From Micromonospora pisi (GTDB lineage: Bacteria; Actinomycetota; Actinomycetes; Mycobacteriales; Micromonosporaceae): a DNA stretch of 64,000 nt. The first letter of the stretch is position 1. Every line of letters begins with the position of its first letter. Under the pieces are notes generated by a model. That model did not search any database. It saw nothing but the letters and a program-made list of their open reading frames with translations, and was not told the DNA's origin. Below are positions 1 through 8,178 of this stretch, one piece after another. Location: positions 3,658,001 to 3,722,000 of the forward strand of contig NZ_RBKT01000001.1 of NCBI RefSeq assembly GCF_003633685.1, written 5' to 3'. Both the position numbers and the translations under genes were made by a program.

Positions 1-1
1 C

Positions 2-445
2 GCCGGTGGGCTCAGCCCGCGTACCCGGCCGCACCGGGCCGCCTTCGACGACGTGGTGGACGATGTCGTCTCGACCGTCACCCGGCTCGCCGACCGCGCG
101 GTCGCCCTCGGGGTGCGCCCGGACGGGATCCTGATCGACCCGGCGCACGACTTCGGCAAGAACACCCGGCATTCGCTGGAGGTGACCCGGCGGCTCGGGG
201 AGATGACCGCGACCGGCTGGCCGGTGCTGGTGGCCCTGTCGAACAAGGATTTCATCGGCGAGACGCTGGACCTGCCGGTCGACGAACGGCTGGAGGGGAC
301 GCTCGCGGCGACCGCCGTCTCGGCCTGGCTCGGCGCCCGGGTGTTCCGGGCACATCAGGTACGTCAGACCCGCCGGGCCCTCGACATGGTCGCCTCGATC
401 CGGGGCGACCGTCCGCCGACCCTCTCCCGCCGCGGCCTCGCCTGA
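2..445 (+). CDS. folP: Dihydropteroate synthase, C-terminal part (5' end outside window)
   Basis: Folate pathway enzyme that condenses the pterin pyrophosphate with p-aminobenzoate in the cytoplasm. The frame is open to the left edge, so the start lies upstream. The visible part carries the TIM-barrel motifs GGLSPRTRPHR (near residue 2), LIDPAHDFGKNTRHSLEVT, VALSNKDFIGE and the C-terminal DMVASIRGDRPP. The extended HDFGKNT block looks more like the second mycobacterial DHPS paralogue (FolP2 type) than the canonical one; that is inference, and the folate neighbours needed to decide are off-window. The gene ends with TGA just before a GC-rich tandem repeat and a palindromic repeat that separate it from convergent nuoA. 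Confidence 0.9.
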   Translation, partial: AGGLSPRTRPHRAAFDDVVDDVVSTVTRLADRAVALGVRPDGILIDPAHDFGKNTRHSLEVTRRLGEMTATGWPVLVALSNKDFIGETLDLPVDERLEGTLAATAVSAWLGARVFRAHQVRQTRRALDMVASIRGDRPPTLSRRGLA

Positions 446-473
446 CCTTCGTTACGCCCCGCCCGCTCGCCCG

Positions 474-512
474 CGCGTCGCCCGCCCGCGTCGCCCGCCC
501 GCGTCGCCCGCG
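474..512. repeat. Three tandem copies of a 13-bp GC-only unit
   Basis: The unit CGCGTCGCCCGCC occurs at 474-486 and 487-499, and with its last base changed at 500-512. It lies in the 3' intergenic space between convergent folP and nuoA. It looks like simple slippage expansion; no function is visible. Confidence 0.75.
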
Positions 513-538
513 CGCGCCGCTCGCCCGTCAAGGATGTT

Positions 539-588
539 AGGAAGGGGCCCTTCCTCTACCGAAAGCGATAACAAGGGGCCCTTCCTTA
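539..588. repeat. AAGGGGCCCTTCC interspersed repeat, copy 1
   Basis: Two palindromic cores, AGGAAGGGGCCCTTCCT (539-555) and AAGGGGCCCTTCCTTA (573-588), flank a spacer containing AAAGCGATAACA. Each core can fold alone, or the two can pair with each other. The element sits directly after the stop of nuoA, in a convergent 3' intergenic region. The same arrangement recurs at 45630-45670 and, inverted, at 54338-54387. It probably acts as a bidirectional terminator or mRNA 3' stabiliser; that role is inferred from position. Confidence 0.8.
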
Positions 589-592
589 CCCC

Positions 593-973
593 TCAGTCGG
601 CCCAGCGGAGGATGTTCTTACGCCAGGCGTAGAGGATGCCGAGCGCCAGCACCGCCACGAAGATCGCCATTTCGACCACGGTCACCAGGCCGAAGCCGGG
701 CCGGTCGAAGACGACCGCCCAGGGGAAGAGGAAGACCGCCTCCACCGCGAAGAGCACGTAGAGGTAGGCGTAGACGTAGTAGCGGATCTGCACCTGGGCC
801 CAGCCGCTGCCGACCGGGTCGACACCGCTCTCGTAGGTCGTCCGCTTTCCGGGCGGGTCCGCCGGGTGGGCGGGTCGGAGCAGTCGGTTCGCCGAGAACG
901 CGCCGACGAAGACCAGGACGCTGGCGAGCAACAGGAGCCCGAGCGTCGCGTACGACCCGAGGTAGCCGGTCAT
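593..973 (-). CDS. nuoA: Stand-alone NuoA-like NADH-quinone oxidoreductase subunit A
   Basis: Membrane subunit family of respiratory complex I (ND3/NuoA). The 126 residues give three membrane helices (about 8-30, 68-90 and 95-116), as expected for the family. The loop reads YESGVDPVGSGWAQVQIRYY, and helix two reads VLFAVEAVFLFPWAVVF. Two differences from canonical NuoA stand out: the loop Cys of YECG is Ser, and the acidic residue of FDVE is Ala. No other nuo gene is nearby, although NuoA is normally the first gene of a 14-gene operon. This resembles the extra, partial-cluster NuoA of other actinomycetes rather than the housekeeping copy. A role in a functional complex I is not assured. Confidence 0.85.
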   Translation of the reverse strand: MTGYLGSYATLGLLLLASVLVFVGAFSANRLLRPAHPADPPGKRTTYESGVDPVGSGWAQVQIRYYVYAYLYVLFAVEAVFLFPWAVVFDRPGFGLVTVVEMAIFVAVLALGILYAWRKNILRWAD

Positions 974-1021
974 GGGCGGGAGCCTACCCGTACCGCCCGC
1001 CCGGCGCGGCTCGCCCGCGTC

Positions 1022-1243
1022 TCACGCACCGGCGCGCAGCAGTCGGCGGCGGGTGCCGTACCTGCGCCGTACCTCCCGGGTGCTGACTCCGAGGGCCGTC
1101 GCGATCTGGGCCCACTCAAGGCCGGCGTTGCGGGCCCGTCGCACCTGGAGGGCTTCGGCCCGCTCGGCGTCCCGGCGGAGGTCTCCGGCGGCACGTAACG
1201 CGCGCCGGGGGTCGTCGGCGGAGTCCTGTGCGACCACGGCCAT
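1022..1243 (-). CDS. Small HTH DNA-binding protein
   Basis: A 73-residue, highly charged protein. Its central segment RRARNAGLEWAQIATALGVS (residues about 37-56) is a good helix-turn-helix of the type that reads GxSWAxIGxALGVTRQAV in small actinobacterial HTH proteins. ATG at 1243 is preferred over GTG at 1252 because GGAAGG lies 8 nt upstream of the ATG and would overlap the GTG. Two near-identical palindromes lie 21-67 nt upstream and cover the likely promoter, so autoregulation is the simplest model. Relatives are often found beside a Clp N-domain gene, but none is present here. Confidence 0.7.
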   Translation of the reverse strand: MAVVAQDSADDPRRALRAAGDLRRDAERAEALQVRRARNAGLEWAQIATALGVSTREVRRRYGTRRRLLRAGA

Positions 1244-1263
1244 GTAGATCACCTTCCCATCGT

Positions 1264-1310
1264 CGTCAACATACGTTGACGATACCCCGAGCCGTCAACA
1301 TACGCTGACG
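1264..1310 (-). promoter_or_regulatory. Tandem palindromic operators over the promoter of the small HTH gene
   Basis: CGTCAACATACGTTGACG (1264-1281) and CGTCAACATACGCTGACG (1293-1310) are imperfect inverted repeats with GTCAAC/GTTGAC half-sites, 29 bp apart centre to centre. On the minus strand the distal box supplies a TTGACG -35-like element, and the proximal box supplies a TATGTT -10-like element about 19 nt away. Bound repressor would therefore block RNA polymerase. The obvious candidate ligand is the adjacent HTH protein (inference). Confidence 0.65.
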
Positions 1311-1412
1311 GCCGCCATGCGCTCGTTACGCATTTGTTCCGCGTTGGCAGTGGTGTACCGGGACCGGGCACGCCGAATAATGAGTCCACCAGGGCTGAGC
1401 ACCGGAGGATCG

Positions 1413-2888
1413 ATGGCGCGTGTCGAGTTCGGACGGCGTACTCGCACGCCCTGGACCGGCCGCCGCCGCGAGGCCGACCGCGACCGGGCGCACGGGGCGT
1501 TGGCCGCCGTAGCACTCACCCTGCTCACCGCCACCGGAATCATCGTGATCGGAGTGGCCGGCACCGACCGCTCCGCCGCCTCGGCGGCGACGATGCTGGC
1601 CGCGACCGAGGTGCCCGGCAACGGCGGGACGGCTCCGGAGCGGACCAATCCCGACCCGGATCCGGACCCCGAACCGAGCACCCCGCCGTCGACCGAACCG
1701 CCGACGAACACGCCTGTGCCGAGCACGCCCCCGGAGAGCCCCACACCGAGCCCCGGGCAGAGTACGCAGCCGAGCGACGAGCCGAGCCAGAGCCCGTCTC
1801 CGCCGGCCGACCCGCCGCCGACCACCGCTCCCGGCCAGTCGAGCCCGCCACCCACCACGATCCCGAGGCCGCCGGAACCCGGCCAGCCCCGCCTCGGCGT
1901 CCTGGTCAGCACCGGTGACATCAGCCTGACCAGCGCCTACTGGGGTGCCCGGAGCACCACCACCGAGCTACAGGTGACGATCCGCAACACCGGCGAGACG
2001 ACGCAGCTCGTACGGCTGCGCTATTCGCTGCCCTCCGGGTTGACCGACGCCGGCACGCCGGGCTGTGCACCGGTCACGGGCGGGACGTACCGGTGCGGCG
2101 CCTGGCAGACGGCGGCGGGTGCCCAGTTCAGCACGCGGATCAGGGTGCTCGTCGACGCGAACGCCTGGCTACGCATGCCGTTGGCCGGATCCGTGCAGGT
2201 CACCGCCGTCGACCCGGCACGGCCCGATGCCGGATCGGTGAATGACGACGAGGGCTTCGCGGTGCTGTTCCCGCCGGGCCCACCGGCGGCCGGGGTGACC
2301 CTCGCCGCCGACGAGATCGCTTTCGGCACGACCGGGCAGCCGAGCACGCTGGTGGTCCGGCTCGGCAACACCGGTGTGACCGAGGCAGGTGGGACGGTCG
2401 AGGTCATCCTGCCGGACGGTGTGACGGTGCCGGCCCTTCCGCACGGCTGCCGCGCCACCGCCCCCACCCCGGACGACCCGGCCCCGGCCAACCCGGATCA
2501 GACCGGTACGTCCCGGCTCGGTTGCGAACTCGGCCGGATCGCCGCCGGCCAGACCGCCACCGCACGGTTTTCGGTCGCTGCCACCCCCGCCGCACAGCGG
2601 ATGGCACCCCTCTCCGGCGCCGTGATCGGCACGATCATCCCGAGCCAGGGCCGCACCGGCCGGATGCAGATGAGTTTCCGGATCACGGCGGCGGTGGCCG
2701 GCGTCCCGTCCGAAGGGGTCGGCGCGATGCCGACCGGCTCCCAGGGCCTGCTGCCGATGGTGCGGCCGGTGTCGCAGCCGGACAACGGGGTCCAGCGGAC
2801 GGCGATCGGCCTGATCGTGGTCTCCGGGCTGCTGGTGGTCCTCGCGCTGACCCTCGCGGCCGTGACGTTGCGTCGACACACGCCCTGA
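1413..2888 (+). CDS. Pro-rich, membrane-anchored extracellular protein with two Ig-like domains
   Basis: A 491-residue protein of unknown specific function. The start is ATG 1413, because GGAGG lies 4 nt upstream. An N-terminal signal anchor (about residues 27-50) is followed by a Pro/Ser/Thr/Glu linker (about 70-155). Two beta-rich segments follow, with the feel of DUF11/CARDB Ig-like modules (TELQVTIRNTGETTQLVRL and STLVVRLGNTGVTEAGG). A C-terminal hydrophobic helix (about 460-484) ends in RRHTP. There is no LPXTG, so it would be held by the C-terminal helix rather than by sortase. Architecture suggests a cell-wall-spanning stalk or adhesin. It stands alone between divergent and downstream metabolic genes. 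Confidence 0.7.
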   Translation: MARVEFGRRTRTPWTGRRREADRDRAHGALAAVALTLLTATGIIVIGVAGTDRSAASAATMLAATEVPGNGGTAPERTNPDPDPDPEPSTPPSTEPPTNTPVPSTPPESPTPSPGQSTQPSDEPSQSPSPPADPPPTTAPGQSSPPPTTIPRPPEPGQPRLGVLVSTGDISLTSAYWGARSTTTELQVTIRNTGETTQLVRLRYSLPSGLTDAGTPGCAPVTGGTYRCGAWQTAAGAQFSTRIRVLVDANAWLRMPLAGSVQVTAVDPARPDAGSVNDDEGFAVLFPPGPPAAGVTLAADEIAFGTTGQPSTLVVRLGNTGVTEAGGTVEVILPDGVTVPALPHGCRATAPTPDDPAPANPDQTGTSRLGCELGRIAAGQTATARFSVAATPAAQRMAPLSGAVIGTIIPSQGRTGRMQMSFRITAAVAGVPSEGVGAMPTGSQGLLPMVRPVSQPDNGVQRTAIGLIVVSGLLVVLALTLAAVTLRRHTP

Positions 2889-3201
2889 CCCGATGGCGGG
2901 TCGGTGCCCGCCTGGTTCCGACGTGGCGCGGATCTCCGACCGCTGCTGGCCGGCGGATTCACCGGTGACGGCCCTGGATCGCGAGCGATGATGGACGGGG
3001 AATCGGACAGAAACCCCAGTGATCTGAGTTACGTCGATTGAGTTTGACCCACCAAATACTGGCAAATGCCCTTTCTTGCCCTTCCCATCCGGCGGACCTG
3101 GGGGAAGGTTTACCTAACGGTCCGACGTAGGCTCTCGGTTGAGAGACAGGCGGGGATGGACCATCGGTGTACGAAACCCGCCGCCGGCAACAGGAGGTCA
3201 C
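2889..3201 (+). promoter_or_regulatory. Intergenic region holding the korAB promoter
   Basis: This 313-nt gap separates the surface protein from korA. TAGGCT at 3128-3133 is a plausible -10 element for korAB, but no good -35 is seen 17 nt upstream. The stretch 3020-3075 is unusually A+T-rich for this genome. No terminator hairpin, small gene or RNA was recognised. Confidence 0.4.
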
Positions 3202-5049
3202 GTGACCAAGCAGGTCCGTCAACTGGATCGGGTGGTGATCCGGTTCGCCGGCGACTCCGGCGACGGGATGCAGCTCACCGGGGACCGGTTCACCTCGGAA
3301 ACCGCGCAGCTCGGCAACGACATCTCGACCCTGCCGAACTTCCCGGCCGAGATCCGGGCGCCCGCCGGCACCCTGCCCGGGGTGTCGAGTTTCCAGGTGC
3401 ACTTCGCCGACTACGACATCCTCACCCCGGGCGACGCGCCGAACGTGCTGGTCGCGATGAACCCGGCCGCCCTCAAGGCGAACCTGGTCGACCTGCCCCG
3501 GGGCGCGGACATCATCGTCAACACCGACGAGTTCACCCGGCGCAACCTGGCCAAGGTCGGTTACACGGTGAGCCCGCTCGAGGACGGTTCGCTCGACGGC
3601 TACGCCCTGCACCCGGTCGCGCTGACCTCGATGACCATCGGCGCCCTAACGGAGCTGAACGTCGCGAAGAAGGACGCCGAGCGAGCCAAGAACATGTTCG
3701 CCCTCGGCCTGCTCTCCTGGATGTACTCCCGGCCGTACGCGTCCACCATCCGCTTCCTCGAAACCAAGTTCGCCAAGCGGCCCGAGCTGATCGCGGCGAA
3801 CACCGCCGCCTTCAAGGCCGGCTGGAACTTCGGCGAGACCACCGAGGACTTCGGCGTCCGATACGAGGTCAAGCCGGCCAAGATGAGCCCGGGCACCTAC
3901 CGGAACATCACCGGTAACGCCGCGCTCTCGCTCGGCCTGGTCGCCGCTGGCGTCCGCGCCAAGCTGCCGGTCTTCCTCGGCGCCTACCCGATCACCCCGG
4001 CCTCGGACATCCTGCACGAGCTGAGCAAGCACAAGCGGTTCGGCGTCACGACCGTCCAGGCCGAGGACGAGATCGCCGCGATCGGCGCGGCGCTCGGCGC
4101 GTCGTACGGCGGCGCCCTCGGGGTCACCACCACCAGTGGCCCCGGCGTGGCCCTCAAGGGCGAGACGATCTCGCTCGCGGTGGCCCTGGAGCTGCCACTG
4201 GTGATCGTGGACGTGCAGCGGGCCGGGCCGTCGACCGGTATGCCGACCAAGACCGAGCAGGCCGACCTGAACATGGCGCTGTTCGGCCGGCACGGCGAGG
4301 CCCCGGTAGCGGTGATTGCCCCCCGCTCCCCGTCGGACTGCTTCCACGCCGCCATCGAGGCGGCCCGGATCGCGCTGACCTACCGCACGCCGGTGATCCT
4401 GCTGTCGGACAACTACGTCGCCAACGGCTCCGAGCCGTGGCTGCTGCCCGACGTCGACTCCCTGCCCGATCTCCAGGTGGAGTTCGCCACCGAGCCCAAC
4501 GGCGAGGACGGCACCACCTTCCTGCCGTACCTGCGCGACCCGGTGACCCTGGCCCGGCCGTGGGCGATTCCCGGCACGCCCGGCCTGGAGCACCGGATCG
4601 GTGGTCTGGAGAAGGCCGACAAGACCGGCGACATCTCGTACGACCCGGCCAACCACGACTTCATGGTCCGTACGCGGGCGGCCCGGATCGAGGCCATTCC
4701 GGTGCCGGACCTGGAGGTGGAGGACCCGGACGGCGACGCGCGGGTGCTCGTACTCGGGTGGGGCTCGACCTACGGGCCGATCGGCGCCGCGTGCCGCGGA
4801 CTGCGCCAGCGGGGGCTCTCGGTGGCCCAGGCGCACCTGCGCCACCTGTCCCCGATGCCCGCCAACCTCGGTGAGGTGCTACGGGCGTACGACCGGGTGG
4901 TCATCCCGGAGATGAACCTCGGCCAGCTCGCCCACGTGATCCGGGCCCGCTTCCTGGTCGACGCGATCAGCTACAACCAGGTCCGGGGCCTTCCGTTCAC
5001 CGCCACCGAGCTGGAGACCATGCTGGAAGAGGTAGTCAAGAATGCCTGA
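3202..5049 (+). CDS. korA: 2-oxoglutarate:ferredoxin oxidoreductase subunit alpha
   Basis: The large subunit of the two-subunit KorAB enzyme, which oxidatively decarboxylates 2-oxoglutarate to succinyl-CoA with ferredoxin as acceptor (an anaplerotic or alternative TCA step). The 615 residues fuse the gamma domain (residues about 8-190, RFAGDSGDGMQLTGDR) to the alpha domain (GAYPITPASDILHEL; TTTSGPGVALKGE; QRAGPSTGMPTKTEQADL). The GTG start at 3202 is chosen because AGGAGG lies 4 nt upstream; the open frame continues upstream without support. The stop overlaps the korB start by 8 nt, so translation is probably coupled. No ferredoxin gene is adjacent. Confidence 0.93.
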   Translation: MTKQVRQLDRVVIRFAGDSGDGMQLTGDRFTSETAQLGNDISTLPNFPAEIRAPAGTLPGVSSFQVHFADYDILTPGDAPNVLVAMNPAALKANLVDLPRGADIIVNTDEFTRRNLAKVGYTVSPLEDGSLDGYALHPVALTSMTIGALTELNVAKKDAERAKNMFALGLLSWMYSRPYASTIRFLETKFAKRPELIAANTAAFKAGWNFGETTEDFGVRYEVKPAKMSPGTYRNITGNAALSLGLVAAGVRAKLPVFLGAYPITPASDILHELSKHKRFGVTTVQAEDEIAAIGAALGASYGGALGVTTTSGPGVALKGETISLAVALELPLVIVDVQRAGPSTGMPTKTEQADLNMALFGRHGEAPVAVIAPRSPSDCFHAAIEAARIALTYRTPVILLSDNYVANGSEPWLLPDVDSLPDLQVEFATEPNGEDGTTFLPYLRDPVTLARPWAIPGTPGLEHRIGGLEKADKTGDISYDPANHDFMVRTRAARIEAIPVPDLEVEDPDGDARVLVLGWGSTYGPIGAACRGLRQRGLSVAQAHLRHLSPMPANLGEVLRAYDRVVIPEMNLGQLAHVIRARFLVDAISYNQVRGLPFTATELETMLEEVVKNA

Positions 5050-6076
5050 GCCCGTCGCCCTCAAGCTCACCGCGAAGGACTTCAAGTCCGACCAGGAGGT
5101 GCGCTGGTGCCCCGGCTGCGGTGACTACGCGATCCTCGCCGCGGTGCAGTCGTTCATGCCCGAGCTGCAGATCCCGCGCGAGCGGACCGTTTTTGTCTCC
5201 GGTATCGGCTGCTCGTCGCGCTTCCCGTACTACATGAACACGTACGGCATGCACTCGATCCACGGTCGGGCCCCGGCGATCGCGACCGGCCTGTCGGTCT
5301 CCCGCCCGGACCTCTCGGTCTGGGTGGTGACCGGTGACGGCGACGCCCTATCGATCGGCGGCAACCACCTGATCCACGCGCTGCGCCGCAACGTCAACCT
5401 GAAGATCCTGCTCTTCAACAACCGGATCTACGGGCTGACCAAGGGTCAGTACTCCCCCACCTCCGAGGTCGGCAAGATCACGAAGTCGACCCCGGTCGGT
5501 TCGGCGGACTCCCCGTTCAACCCGCTGTCGCTGGCGCTGGGCGCGGAGGCGACCTTCGTCGCCCGCACCATCGACTCCGACCGCAAGCACCTCCAGTCGG
5601 TGCTCCGGGCCGCGGCCGAGCACCAGGGCTCGGCGTTCGTGGAGATCTACCAGAACTGCAACATCTTCAACGATGGCGCGTTCGACCAGCTCAAGGAGCC
5701 GGCGACCCGGGACGACTACCTGATCCGGCTGGAACACGGGCAGCCGATCACGTTCGGCGCGCAGGGGCAGTTCTGCGTCGTACAGACGCCGGGTGGATTC
5801 GGCCTGGAGGTACGCGAAACCGCCTCGGTACGGCCCGAGGAGATCGTCGTCCACGACACCCGGGTGAACGAGCCGGCGTACGCGTTCGCGCTGTCCCGGC
5901 TGCCCGGCTTCGACCTGCGCAACACCCCGATCGGGGTGCTCCGCAGCGTCTCCCGCCCCTCCTACGACAGCATCGTGCAGGAGCAGGTCCGGTCCGCCCA
6001 GTCCACCCAGACCGAGACGCCCGAGCAGCAGCTCGCCGGGCTGCTCAACAGCGGCGACACCTGGACCATCCTCTAG
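5042..6076 (+). CDS. korB: 2-oxoglutarate:ferredoxin oxidoreductase subunit beta
   Basis: The thiamine-diphosphate-binding partner of KorA. The 344 residues include WCPGCGDYAI near residue 20, GIGCSSRFPYYMNTYG, and the ThDP/Mg motif GDGDALSIGGNH with the downstream NNRIYGLTKGQYSPTS. The Cys residues of the first two motifs are those expected to ligate the [4Fe-4S] cluster in this family. ATG 5042 lies inside the korA 3' end, and its Shine-Dalgarno (GGAAGAGG) is within korA. A long hairpin immediately downstream closes the two-gene operon. Confidence 0.94.
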   Translation: MPEPVALKLTAKDFKSDQEVRWCPGCGDYAILAAVQSFMPELQIPRERTVFVSGIGCSSRFPYYMNTYGMHSIHGRAPAIATGLSVSRPDLSVWVVTGDGDALSIGGNHLIHALRRNVNLKILLFNNRIYGLTKGQYSPTSEVGKITKSTPVGSADSPFNPLSLALGAEATFVARTIDSDRKHLQSVLRAAAEHQGSAFVEIYQNCNIFNDGAFDQLKEPATRDDYLIRLEHGQPITFGAQGQFCVVQTPGGFGLEVRETASVRPEEIVVHDTRVNEPAYAFALSRLPGFDLRNTPIGVLRSVSRPSYDSIVQEQVRSAQSTQTETPEQQLAGLLNSGDTWTIL

Positions 6077-6093
6077 CCGCACCGGCATCCGAC

Positions 6094-6135
6094 ACGACGA
6101 TGGGCCGCACGGGTGACCGTGCGGCCCATCGTCGT
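6094..6135. terminator. Bidirectional hairpin between korB and the K+ channel gene
   Basis: Perfect 19-bp arms (6094-6112 and 6117-6135; core GATGGGCCGCACGG) with a GTGA loop. It lies 17 nt after the korB stop and 61 nt beyond the convergent channel gene. There is no U-tract, as is usual in high-GC actinobacteria. Confidence 0.8.
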
Positions 6136-6196
6136 TCCGGGCCTTCCACTGTTCGCGGACCGTCTGGTCTGGCCCACTCGCGGCCGGGCCGCTCGG

Positions 6197-7213
6197 TCAG
6201 GCGGACGACGCGGAGGAGGTCGAGCGGTCGTCGCGTACGTAGACGAGCATGTCCCCGGTTTCGATCTTGACGCCGGCCGGCTCCACGACGGAGACCACCT
6301 TGCCGCGCCGGATCAGCGCGATCACCAGCGACTCCACCTCACGGGGCGAGGTGCCGACCTCGTGCCGCTCGGCCGAGCGCATGGCCAGCGCCATGCCCTG
6401 TCCCGGGGTGAGCAGGTCCTCGACCACGTCGATCAACGGCGGCGCGGAGGTGGAGAGGCCGAGCAGCCGCCCCGCCGTCGCCGACGAGACGATCACGTGG
6501 TGCGCGCCGCTCTGCTTCAACAGGGGCGCGTTCTCCGCCTCCCGTACCGCCGCGATGATCCGTACCTGGCCGGCGGTGAGCTGACGCACGGTCAGGGCGA
6601 CCAGCACCGAGGCGTCGTCGCTGTCGGTCGCGATGATCACCGCTTTGGCGTTCTTGACGTGCGCCTCGTTCAACACGGAGGAACGGGTGGCGGAGCCCTC
6701 GATGGCGACCAGGCCGGCGGAGGTCGCCTGCCGTACGGCGGTCGCGCTCTTCTCGACCACCACGATCCTCGACTTGTCGAAGTCGGTCTCCAGCAGGGCG
6801 CTGATGGCACTGCGGCCCTTGGTGCCGTAGCCGCAGATGATGACGTGGTCCTTCACAGTTTTCCTCCACCGCGTCATGCGGAGGTTGGTGCGGTACTGCT
6901 CGGTCAGGACTTCCAGTGTGGTGCCGACCAGGATGATCAGGAAGAGCACCCGGGCCGGGGTGATCACCAGGACGTTCACCAGCCGGGCCGAGGGTGAGAC
7001 CGGAGTGATGTCGCCGTACCCGGTGGTGGAGAGGGTCACCACGGCGTAGTAGGCCGAGTCGAGCAGGGTGAGGTTGTCCTCGTTGACGTCCCGGTAGCCG
7101 TCCCGGTCCAGGTAGACCACGAAAACGATGATCAACACCAGGCCGACGGCGGCGAGGACTCTCAGGCTGAGGGCGCGTAACGGCCCCTGCCGGACGGCGG
7201 GAAAATGGATCAC
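6197..7213 (-). CDS. Two-TM potassium channel with cytoplasmic RCK/TrkA domain
   Basis: Inner-membrane K+ channel. From GTG 7213 (338 residues) a first helix (about 15-34) is followed by a pore loop with the selectivity filter TTGYGD (63-68) and a second helix (about 78-102). An RCK N-domain follows with a Rossmann motif GYGTKGRSA (128-136), and then an RCK-C domain. The start is uncertain: the frame is open to ATG 7444, but the extra 77 residues look non-coding (Arg/Cys-rich). Related proteins, as I recall them, begin IHFPA.R.GPLRAL, which matches the GTG at 7213. No clear RBS precedes either start. Confidence 0.85.
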   Translation of the reverse strand: MIHFPAVRQGPLRALSLRVLAAVGLVLIIVFVVYLDRDGYRDVNEDNLTLLDSAYYAVVTLSTTGYGDITPVSPSARLVNVLVITPARVLFLIILVGTTLEVLTEQYRTNLRMTRWRKTVKDHVIICGYGTKGRSAISALLETDFDKSRIVVVEKSATAVRQATSAGLVAIEGSATRSSVLNEAHVKNAKAVIIATDSDDASVLVALTVRQLTAGQVRIIAAVREAENAPLLKQSGAHHVIVSSATAGRLLGLSTSAPPLIDVVEDLLTPGQGMALAMRSAERHEVGTSPREVESLVIALIRRGKVVSVVEPAGVKIETGDMLVYVRDDRSTSSASSA

Positions 7214-7448
7214 CGCGGGCCCGGTACCGTCACCACGATCAGCTGCACGCCCACAACATAGCCGGTACGGCCGGTCCCGCGTGCACTGGCGGCCGGCACG
7301 CCGTACGGCGCGCTCGGCACGGATGGATACGCCCCCGTTGGGCACAGCTCCTGCCCATGCACATTCGCCTGTTTCGGCGCATGTCGTTAAATATTCACGC
7401 CAGGTAGAGATCGACGTCCCGCGATTACCCGAGACTGTGCTCATTCCG

Positions 7449-7476
7449 GTAACCCACCGGTAACAAGCCCCCGTTC
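7449..7476 (+). promoter_or_regulatory. Possible BldN-type promoter before the phospholipase gene
   Basis: GTAACC (7449-7454), then 17 nt, then CGTTCT (7472-7477). The layout resembles the sigma-BldN pattern GTAAC-N16-CGTT seen better at 24999-25026, but with one extra spacer base. It lies about 46 nt before the phospholipase start. Confidence 0.35.
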
Positions 7477-7522
7477 TCCGATGCCCCCACCAGGGGCATC
7501 ACTCGTCTCGGAGGTATCCCCC

Positions 7523-8059
7523 ATGCCCCGTCGGATGACCACCCTGCTCGCCGCAGCCGCGTTCGCGCTGCTCGGCGTGCTCGGCGTCGCCTCGCCCGCA
7601 GCCGCGGTGACGCCCGCCGAAAAGCTCTCCGTGCTGACCAGTTGGACCCAGACCAGTGCCGGCAGCTACGACAGCTGGAACTCGGCCCGCATCAACAGGG
7701 CTCCCTGGGCCGACTACAACTTCGACTGGTCGACCGACTACTGCTCGTCGAGCCCGGACAACCCCCTCGGGTTCAGCTTCCAGCTCTCCTGCTACCGGCA
7801 CGACTTCGGCTACCGCAACTTCAAGGCGGTGGGCCAGTTCCCGGCGAACAAGTCCCGCCTGGACAGCGCCTTCTACGAGGACCTGAAGCGGGTCTGCGCC
7901 ACGTACAACTCGGTCGTCCGACCGGCCTGCACCAGCCTGGCCTGGACGTACTACCAGGCCGTACGCGCCTTCGGCAAGGTCGCCGTCAGCCAGGCGGACC
8001 TGGACCGGGCGGCGAAGATGAAGTCCGACGCCGAACGGGCCGCCGGCCTCATCCACTGA
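7523..8059 (+). CDS. Secreted prokaryotic phospholipase A2
   Basis: Hydrolyses the sn-2 ester of phospholipids outside the cell. Of 178 residues, the first 28 form a Sec signal peptide (MPRR...ASPAAA). The mature part has the PLA2 motif SCYRHDFGYRNF with catalytic His93 and Asp94. Asp114 lies 21 residues after the His, the same spacing as the His-Asp pair of the Streptomyces violaceoruber enzyme. Cys74, 90, 125 and 136 can form two disulfides. ATG 7523 follows GGAGG by 8 nt. The gene is monocistronic, with a hairpin downstream. Confidence 0.88.
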   Translation: MPRRMTTLLAAAAFALLGVLGVASPAAAVTPAEKLSVLTSWTQTSAGSYDSWNSARINRAPWADYNFDWSTDYCSSSPDNPLGFSFQLSCYRHDFGYRNFKAVGQFPANKSRLDSAFYEDLKRVCATYNSVVRPACTSLAWTYYQAVRAFGKVAVSQADLDRAAKMKSDAERAAGLIH

Positions 8060-8078
8060 CCCGACCGGTCAGACCAGC

Positions 8079-8116
8079 GGTGCCGTCCCGCCGACCCCCG
8101 CGGGCGGGACGGTGCC
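8079..8116. terminator. Hairpin between phospholipase and cyclase/ATPase genes
   Basis: A 14-bp stem (8079-8092 with 8103-8116, containing CGTCCCGCC/GGCGGGACG and two G-U pairs) with a 10-nt loop. It lies 20 nt after the phospholipase stop, in a convergent gap. Confidence 0.65.
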
Positions 8117-8178
8117 CCTGGGCAGGGCGCCCCCGACGGACACCATCGCGCGCCACCGGGCGGGGCACATGTGCCGGG

